Positions 5,680 through 9,790 of a stretch of DNA of 9,790 nt are shown here, in pieces. Where the stretch lies: positions 1-9,790 of the forward strand of contig JBHHVZ010000101.1 of assembly GCA_046756245.1 (NCBI GenBank), read 5' to 3'. Both the position numbers and the translations under genes were made by a program. Each line of letters starts with the position of its first letter. The first letter of the stretch is position 1. Below the pieces are notes generated by a model, which was not told where the DNA came from, searched no databases, and worked only from the letters and a program-made list of their open reading frames with translations. Origin of the DNA: G021776435 sp046756245. Its GTDB lineage: Bacteria > Pseudomonadota > Alphaproteobacteria > Caulobacterales > Parvularculaceae.

Positions 5680-6453
5680 ATGACACGACGCTCAGTCATT
5701 GTAACGGGCGCTGCGACGGGCGTCGGCGCAGCGTGTGCGCGGCGGTTTGCGGAAAACGGCGACCGTCTGGTTCTGGCTGATCTTGACGAATCGCACGGCG
5801 GCGCGCTTGCTGAGGAGATCGCCGGCAAAGGCGGCGAAGCTGCATTTGTGCACGCCGGCGTCGCCGACAGGCTGCATGTTCACAATATTATCGCAGAGGC
5901 GCTCGAAGCGTACGGGCGCATCGACGTGCTCGCGCATACGGCGCTGGCCACATTCTCGGCGCCGTTTCTTGAAACCAGCGAGGATGATTTTGACCGCGTG
6001 ATCGCCGTGAACCTGCGCGGTTCGTTTCTGATCAATCAAGCCGCGGCGAGGCAGTTTGTAAGCCAGATAGAGGCCGAAGGCGAAAGCGAGCGCGGCGTCA
6101 TCGTCAATGTCGGTTCCGTAGAGGCGATCACCGCTTCACCCGATCACGCCGCATTTGCGGCTTCGCAGGGCGGCATGCAGCAGATGACCCGGGTCGCCGC
6201 GCTGGCGCTGTCGCCTTACGGCGTGCGTGCGAACGCCGTCGGCGTCGGCGCGATCAAGAGCAATCTGTCTACGGATACGGAGCGCAAGCGCGCCGGGGCG
6301 ACGGTTCCTCTGAAGCGCGCGGGCGACCCGGAAGAAGTTGCAGAAGTCGTCTTTTTCCTCGCCTCGCCGCAGGCGTCTTATGTGACCGGACAGTGTCTGT
6401 ACGTCGACGGCGGCCGGCTGGTCCAAACCATCCGCGACGGCCGCGAAGAATAG
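5680..6453 (+). CDS. SDR-family protein with degenerate catalytic site
   Basis: Short-chain dehydrogenase/reductase fold, 257 residues, normal for a classical SDR. The nucleotide loop TGAATGVG (9-16) is intact, and an Asp after the second strand (LADLDES, 32-38) favours NAD(H). The conserved NLRGSF Asn (111) and the Ser at 146 (NVGSV) are present. The catalytic YxxxK is replaced: Phe159 stands for Tyr and Gln163 for Lys (HAAFAASQGG, 157-165). The NNAG motif reads HTAL (86-89), and the PG after strand 6 reads VG (189-190). The C-terminal YVTGQCLYVDGGR (234-246) is normal. It may therefore bind a dinucleotide without normal SDR catalysis, or use altered chemistry; the substrate is unknown. The start is secure: AAGGAAG lies 6 bases before the ATG. 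It lies downstream of the DUF465 terminator and converges with trcR. Confidence 0.92.
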   Translation: MTRRSVIVTGAATGVGAACARRFAENGDRLVLADLDESHGGALAEEIAGKGGEAAFVHAGVADRLHVHNIIAEALEAYGRIDVLAHTALATFSAPFLETSEDDFDRVIAVNLRGSFLINQAAARQFVSQIEAEGESERGVIVNVGSVEAITASPDHAAFAASQGGMQQMTRVAALALSPYGVRANAVGVGAIKSNLSTDTERKRAGATVPLKRAGDPEEVAEVVFFLASPQASYVTGQCLYVDGGRLVQTIRDGREE

Positions 6454-6456
6454 CCG

Positions 6457-6490
6457 CCTTTTGCGTCAATCAACCTTTTGCATCAACTAT
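6457..6490. repeat. Two tandem 17-bp direct repeats between SDR and trcR
   Basis: CCTTTTGCGTCAATCAA (6457-6473) is followed directly by CCTTTTGCATCAACTAT (6474-6490), sharing CCTTTTGC-TCAA. They fill about half of the 61-base convergent gap. No terminator-like hairpin is seen in the gap, so how either transcript ends is unclear. Confidence 0.5.
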
Positions 6491-6514
6491 AACGGATACT
6501 TATCTCTATACGCA

Positions 6515-7213
6515 TTAATCGGCTTCTCCGTTCGATCGTTCGGAGCCGCCGAGTTTTTCGAACACTTTCTCCAGGTCGATAGCCTTTTCTTCCTCGGGCT
6601 CTTCCGATTCGGCCGGAGGAGGCGGCGGCGCAGCGGTCTCCGAAGCCGGCTTGAGGGCGGGGCCTTCGCTGGCGGGCTTGAGCTTCGCCTTGCGCGCGGC
6701 GGCCTTGCGAACGGCGGCGTCCAGTTCGATCTGCGTGCACAGGCCAAGCCCGACGGGATCTTGCGGCTGAAGATTGGCGGAATTCCAATGCGTGCGGTCG
6801 CGCACCGACTGGATCGTCGTCTTGGTCGTGCCTAGAAGCTTGGCGATCTGCGCATCCGAAATCTCGGGATGATTGCGGATCATCCAGGCGATTGCGTCCG
6901 GCCGGTTCTGGCGCTTCGATATTGGCGTGTATCGAGGACCTTTGCGCGGCTTTTCCGCGACGATCGTTTTCGGTTTGGCGAGTTTCATCCGATATTCGGG
7001 ATCGGCCTGGGCGGCGTCGATTTCCGCGCGCGTGAGCTGGTGGGTCGTGATCGGATCAATGCCGCGCACGCCAACGGCGACGTCGCCATCGGCGATGCCC
7101 TTCACCTGCAGGGGATGGAGCCCGCAAAAATCGGCGATCTGGTCGAAGCTCAGAGCGGTGTTGTCGATGAGCCAGACGGCGGTGGCGATGGGCATCAGGG
7201 GTTTGTCGACCAT
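6515..7213 (-). CDS. trcR: TrcR-type cell-cycle transcriptional regulator (DUF1013)
   Basis: Alphaproteobacterial DNA-binding protein, 232 residues, of the DUF1013 family, which databases name cell cycle transcriptional regulator TrcR. Residues 7-45 form a first helix-turn-helix-like unit (MPIATAVWLIDNTALSFDQIADFCGLHPLQVKGIADG). A second unit is at 104-140 (RPDAIAWMIRNHPEISDAQIAKLLGTTKTTIQSVRD). The highly conserved THWNSANLQPQDPVGLGLCTQIELDAAV follows (141-168). The C-terminal 60 residues are low-complexity: two LKPASE units, a run of five prolines, an acidic stretch and a short amphipathic end helix (IDLEKVFEKLG). The ATG at 7213 has GGAG 7 bases upstream; a TTG at 7228 would overlap that site. 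The leader is about 100 bases and may fold in two alternative ways. The gene's exact regulon is not known to me. Confidence 0.9.
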   Translation of the reverse strand: MVDKPLMPIATAVWLIDNTALSFDQIADFCGLHPLQVKGIADGDVAVGVRGIDPITTHQLTRAEIDAAQADPEYRMKLAKPKTIVAEKPRKGPRYTPISKRQNRPDAIAWMIRNHPEISDAQIAKLLGTTKTTIQSVRDRTHWNSANLQPQDPVGLGLCTQIELDAAVRKAAARKAKLKPASEGPALKPASETAAPPPPPAESEEPEEEKAIDLEKVFEKLGGSERSNGEAD

Positions 7214-7242
7214 GAATTGTCTCCGCAAAAAAAGAATATTTC

Positions 7243-7277
7243 CGGCTTCCCGGCGGAGAAGCCGCGCTAACCGCCGG
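7243..7277 (-). promoter_or_regulatory. Switch-like alternative stems in the trcR leader
   Basis: Read on the minus strand, segment B (7264-7258) pairs perfectly with D (7249-7243), 7 bp with an 8-base loop. Segment A (7277-7271) pairs perfectly over 7 bp with C (7256-7250), which is that loop. A:C and B:D cannot coexist with no linker between C and D, so they are mutually exclusive. Seven or more T residues (7234-7225 region) and then the GGAG ribosome site and ATG follow. This resembles an attenuator or a ribosome-site switch, but GC-rich complementarity by chance is possible. Confidence 0.35.
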
Positions 7278-7316
7278 ATTGTCGGGGAAAGCGCCGCGCA
7301 TAGCGCGTCTCGGCGC

Positions 7317-7345
7317 TATATAGGCCGATTGAGGCGTCCAGCCAA
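7317..7345 (-). promoter_or_regulatory. Putative promoter of trcR
   Basis: On the minus strand TTGGCT (7345-7340, four of six) and TATATA (7322-7317) are exactly 17 bases apart. Transcription would begin near 7310, about 97 bases before the trcR ATG. It lies in the short gap after the quinone oxidoreductase stop (7357), so trcR can be expressed on its own. Confidence 0.5.
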
Positions 7346-7356
7346 GATCAATTGCG

Positions 7357-8367
7357 TTAGGTGGCGTCAAGCACGATTTTCCCGACATGAGCGCCGGCCT
7401 CCATGCGCTGGTGGGCCTGGCCGGCGGCGGCGAGCGGATATACTTTATCGAGCGTCGGACGCACCCGGCCGGCTTCGATCAGCGGCCAGACCTCGGCCCG
7501 CAAGTCGGCGGCGATGCGCGCCTTCTCGCCCGGTTCGCGGTTGCGGAGCGTCGATCCCGAAAGCCTAAGGCGTTTTTGCATGATCTCCGGGATGCTGATT
7601 TCAGCGGTTGCGCCACGAAGAAAGGCGATCGAAACGTGCCGGCCGCCGGGATTGAGGCACTGCAGATTGCGCGCGACGAAATCGCCGCCTGCGATGTCGA
7701 GAACCACGTCAGCCCCGCCCATGCCTGCAATCTCGCGGGACCAGTCGTCTTCGCGGTAATTGAACGCCGCATCGGCGCCGAGATCTTTCGCGGCGGCGCA
7801 TTTTTCGGCCGAACCGGCGGTGGTGAATACCTTGGCGCCGAAAGCTTTGGCGAGGGCGATGGCGGTCGCGCCAATCCCGCTGGCGCCGCCATGCGCCAGC
7901 AACGTTTCGCCGGGATTGAGCGCCGCGTCGTCGAACACATTGGCCCAGACAGTAAACATGGTCTCCGGCAGGCTCGCCGACTCATACAGCGTCAGGCCTT
8001 TCGGCGAGGGCAGGCAGGCGGCGTAATGGGCGAGCGCGAATTGCGCATAGCCGCCGCCGGGCAGCAGCGCGCAGACCAGATCGCCGGGCTTCCAGTCGCC
8101 GGCCTGTTCGCCGACCGCGGCGATCTCGCCGGCGACCTCGAGACCGGGCAGGTCGCTTGCGCCGGGCGGCGGCGGATAAAGCCCCATACGCTGCAAAATG
8201 TCGGGCCGGTTGACGCCGGCGGCGGCGACCCGGATCAGGACTTCGCCGCGGCCAGGGCGGGGAACCGGCCTTTCGACTGGCTTCAGGACTTCCGGCCCGC
8301 CGGGCTTCTCGATTTCCACGGCCTTCATGACCGGCGGGAGGCGGGCGGTTTCAGGGGCGTTGACCAC
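7357..8367 (-). CDS. NAD(P)H quinone oxidoreductase, PIG3 / zinc-free MDR family
   Basis: Medium-chain reductase that reduces quinones or related enones with NAD(P)H. The product is 336 residues. The N-terminal GroES-like domain starts MKAVEIEKPGGPEVL (14-28) and includes AAAGVNRPDILQRMGLYPPPPG (48-69), the pattern of the PIG3 subfamily (TIGR02824). The Rossmann domain has the dinucleotide loop AHGGASGIGATA (158-169). No zinc-ligand cysteine cluster is present, as expected for the quinone reductase branch. The start chosen is GTG at 8367, with AAGGA 8 bases upstream. The ATG at 8328 (323 residues) lacks a ribosome site but matches the usual family N-terminus, so the extra 13 residues are uncertain. 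The gene is divergent from the DUF1192 gene. Its stop lies close to the trcR promoter, so read-through into trcR is possible. The opposite strand holds a 356-codon open frame that I regard as a shadow. Confidence 0.93.
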   Translation of the reverse strand: MVNAPETARLPPVMKAVEIEKPGGPEVLKPVERPVPRPGRGEVLIRVAAAGVNRPDILQRMGLYPPPPGASDLPGLEVAGEIAAVGEQAGDWKPGDLVCALLPGGGYAQFALAHYAACLPSPKGLTLYESASLPETMFTVWANVFDDAALNPGETLLAHGGASGIGATAIALAKAFGAKVFTTAGSAEKCAAAKDLGADAAFNYREDDWSREIAGMGGADVVLDIAGGDFVARNLQCLNPGGRHVSIAFLRGATAEISIPEIMQKRLRLSGSTLRNREPGEKARIAADLRAEVWPLIEAGRVRPTLDKVYPLAAAGQAHQRMEAGAHVGKIVLDAT

Positions 8368-8398
8368 GGCGCATTTCCTTATTTGTCGCTCGCCATTC

Positions 8399-8427
8399 TT
8401 GAACCAGCGTTCCACATTTCGCAAAAT
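8399..8427 (+). promoter_or_regulatory. Possible promoter of the DUF1192 gene
   Basis: TTGAAC (8399-8404) and CAAAAT (8422-8427) are 17 bases apart, each four of six to consensus. The same stretch read leftward has TTGCGA (8424-8419) and AAGAAT (8400-8395) with an 18-base spacer, a possible overlapping promoter for the oxidoreductase. Both are weak matches. Confidence 0.35.
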
Positions 8428-8456
8428 CTCCCCGATCGCAACCGGAAGAGACAGTA

Positions 8457-8651
8457 ATGGATGAAGACGCCCCCCGCGAACGGCCCGATTTCGAACTCGC
8501 CTTTCTGGTCAAGCAGGACCTGTCGACTCTTTCTATTGACGATTTGCGCGCGCGCATCGATTCCATGAAGGCGGAAATTGCGCGTTGCGAAGCAGCGATT
8601 GCGGCGCGCGGCGATACGCGGGCGGCGGCGGAGGAGATATTCAAGATCTGA
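8457..8651 (+). CDS. DUF1192-family small protein
   Basis: A 64-residue conserved alphaproteobacterial protein of unknown function. The N-terminus is acidic (MDEDAPRERPDFELAF). Then comes the family core LSTLSIDDLRARIDSMKAEIARCEAAIAARGDTRAAAEEIFKI (22-64), a single amphipathic helix followed by the Ala-rich end that precedes a hydrophobic C-terminus in relatives. The ATG is preceded by GGAAGAG with a 6-base spacer, so the start is firm. Next to rcdA and a quinone oxidoreductase it fits a neighbourhood common in alphaproteobacteria as I recall it; a cellular role is not known. Confidence 0.87.
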   Translation: MDEDAPRERPDFELAFLVKQDLSTLSIDDLRARIDSMKAEIARCEAAIAARGDTRAAAEEIFKI

Positions 8652-9283
8652 CGCCCGACCTGCGCGGCCGTCGCTGTCTTGATGGGTTCATCCGTGTACA
8701 TATTATTGCGCCGCGTTTTCTTTAAGGTTCCAATCCGGTTCGGCGAAAGGGTCAATTCGGTCTCTTTTCGAAGAAAAGAAAACTGAAGCCGGCATGTTTC
8801 GCGGGCTCCAGCGTCAAAGGGTCTATTTTGTCCATTTTGGAACATCTCGCGAACGCATCCGCGCGCAACCGTTCCGACGGCGCGGCGTTCGCCAGCGGCG
8901 TCGGCGGGCGAAGAAGAGGGGCGGCGGCGGTGCAAACAGTTCATCCCGACAGTCTAAGCCAGCCGGAATGGTGTCGGATAACTGTCCCGCAAGTTTTCGC
9001 GGCGGCCGTCGCAAGACCCTGATTCATGGGACAATGCGCGCGGCCGCGCTCAACCGGAAGGGGAATCGCCGCCGTCGGGGCGTTCGCGGTCGCGCCTTCG
9101 CGAGGCATATCCTCACGGTCCGGCGGTCCGACTGACCGGAAATGGTCGCGATGGCCGAAAAAGGACGGCCGCTGGCATAACCATTGCTCACCTTTACGCA
9201 GCGGCGCGGATGACGCGCATTTCAGGAATCATGTTGTCAGCGGTCACGCCTGACGGCATCCTGAGGGGATCGGGGTAGAGTTG
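8652..9283. other. Long gene-poor gap between the DUF1192 gene and rcdA
   Basis: About 630 bases without a convincing gene. Open frames at 8794-9135, 8828-9022 and 9026-9253 (plus strand) and 8823-9014 (minus) give Arg/Gly-rich or shuffled-looking products with no ribosome site and no recognisable family. What can be seen is a possible promoter at 8679-8706, an AT-rich 7-bp hairpin (8763-8779), and a CtrA-like half-site ATAACCAT at 9177-9184. There is also a 12-codon frame at 9142-9180 whose middle forms a small GGCCG/CGGCC hairpin. It could hold an sRNA, a long rcdA leader or a decayed gene. Confidence 0.45.
8679..8706 (+). promoter_or_regulatory. Orphan promoter-like sequence after the DUF1192 gene
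   Basis: TTGATG (8679-8684, four of six) and TATTAT (8701-8706, five of six) are 16 bases apart. Transcription would start near 8713, more than 570 bases before rcdA and with no gene directly downstream. Confidence 0.4.
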
Positions 9284-9772
9284 ATGGAGCATGCGGTTAT
9301 GGAGGCGAGCGCCGCCGCTTTCGTTCAGTCGGAGCTGTTTGCGCGGACGTTTCGCGAGGGCATGCGGCTTGTCGAAGCGGCTGCAAATTATCTCGACGGC
9401 GAGGGTCGCAAAGCGTCGAAAAAGCTGCCGCGCGATGCAGCGCTCGCCTACGCCGGCGCCTCGATGCGCCTCACGACCCAATTAATGCAGATCGCGTCCT
9501 GGCTTCTGGTGCTTCGCGCTGTGCGGGAAGGCGACATGGCGGTGGATGAAGCGCGCGACGGCAAGTACCGTCTGAAAGCGAACGAAAACGAGCAACAGAT
9601 CAGCGCCGATCAAGGTTTGCCGGAAACATTGACAGACCTTATCGGCGAAACCGATCAGCTATTTTCGAGGATCAGCCGTCTCGACGCCACCTTGTTTGCG
9701 GAACATCGCGCAGGGTCGGACCGCGATGCGGCTGCTCAGCAGCGCGCGCTGTTCAAGGCGTTCAACGGCTGA
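9284..9772 (+). CDS. rcdA: RcdA-family regulator of CtrA degradation (DUF1465)
   Basis: Homologue of Caulobacter RcdA, an adaptor that works with CpdR and PopA to present CtrA and other proteins to the ClpXP protease at the G1-S transition. The product is 162 residues of all-helical character. The strongly conserved core is SELFARTFREGMRLVEAAANYLDGEGRKASKKLPRDAALAYAGASMRLTTQLMQIASWLLVLRAVREG (about 16-82). A charged linker and a more variable C-terminal helix (DLIGETDQLFSRISRLDATLF, about 117-137) follow. The ATG at 9284 is chosen with a weak GGGGTAGAG upstream; TTG at 9281 or ATG at 9299 are possible. Context: downstream of DUF1192 and a gene-poor stretch, in a region that also carries trcR. 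The RcdA function is transferred from the family and has not been shown for this organism. Confidence 0.9.
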   Translation: MEHAVMEASAAAFVQSELFARTFREGMRLVEAAANYLDGEGRKASKKLPRDAALAYAGASMRLTTQLMQIASWLLVLRAVREGDMAVDEARDGKYRLKANENEQQISADQGLPETLTDLIGETDQLFSRISRLDATLFAEHRAGSDRDAAAQQRALFKAFNG

Positions 9773-9790
9773 CGGGAATCAGACGCGCCG

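Noticed and set aside
7387..8457. 356-codon open frame on the plus strand opposite the quinone oxidoreductase
   Set aside because: Mirror of a strongly supported MDR gene; the product is Arg/Gly-rich without recognisable domains.
8726..8736. GGTTCCAATCC resembles a tRNA T-arm
   Set aside because: The flanking bases cannot form the T stem and no anticodon or acceptor arm is found around it.
8763..8779. 7-bp AT-rich hairpin as terminator of the DUF1192 gene
   Set aside because: The stem is weak, it lies over 110 bases from the stop codon, and it is followed by A-rich rather than T-rich sequence on the plus strand.
8794..9253. Plus-strand open frames (8794-9135, 8828-9022, 9026-9253) between the DUF1192 gene and rcdA
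   Set aside because: No ribosome sites, unlikely composition and no known family; they overlap one another in different frames.

Overview
This window looks like the chromosome of a free-living, GC-rich alphaproteobacterium. The evidence is a set of lineage-typical families: a COQ9-type ubiquinone protein, a TrcR (DUF1013) and an RcdA (DUF1465) cell-cycle regulator, DUF1192, DUF465 and TIGR02444 proteins, and the rpsU / purK-purE neighbourhood. My guess is the Parvularculales/Caulobacterales/Hyphomonadaceae side of the class, but that is an inference. There is no integrase, transposase, tRNA, CRISPR array or phage gene, so this is mainly core genome.

Left part (1-3255). rpsU (ribosomal protein S21, minus strand) ends at a clean intrinsic terminator and is divergent from a COQ9-family gene. 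The two share a compact promoter region with a 14-bp inverted repeat. COQ9 converges with a purE-purK operon on the minus strand, which carries two consecutive steps of purine synthesis (AIR to CAIR).

Middle part (3255-6453). A stand-alone GGDEF diguanylate cyclase has an intact active site and product-inhibition site. It converges with a two-gene minus-strand unit: a TIGR02444 protein followed, with a 4-base overlap, by a DUF465 coiled-coil protein. A second, very short DUF465 gene (59 aa) lies divergently, with its own promoter, a very strong ribosome binding site and a terminator. Next comes an SDR-fold protein whose catalytic Tyr and Lys are replaced by Phe and Gln, preceded by an unexplained long hairpin.

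Right part (6454-9790). trcR and a zinc-free quinone oxidoreductase (PIG3 type) are on the minus strand. A DUF1192 gene and rcdA are on the plus strand, separated by about 630 bp with no convincing gene. TrcR and RcdA are both tied to the CtrA cell-cycle circuit in Caulobacter relatives, and a c-di-GMP synthase lies nearby, so the right half has a cell-cycle flavour.

I do not see a clear undescribed multi-gene system. The best leads are the non-AUG (apparently ATC) start of rpsU, the degenerate SDR, the switch-like trcR leader, the shared rpsU/coq9 control region and the gene-free gap before rcdA.
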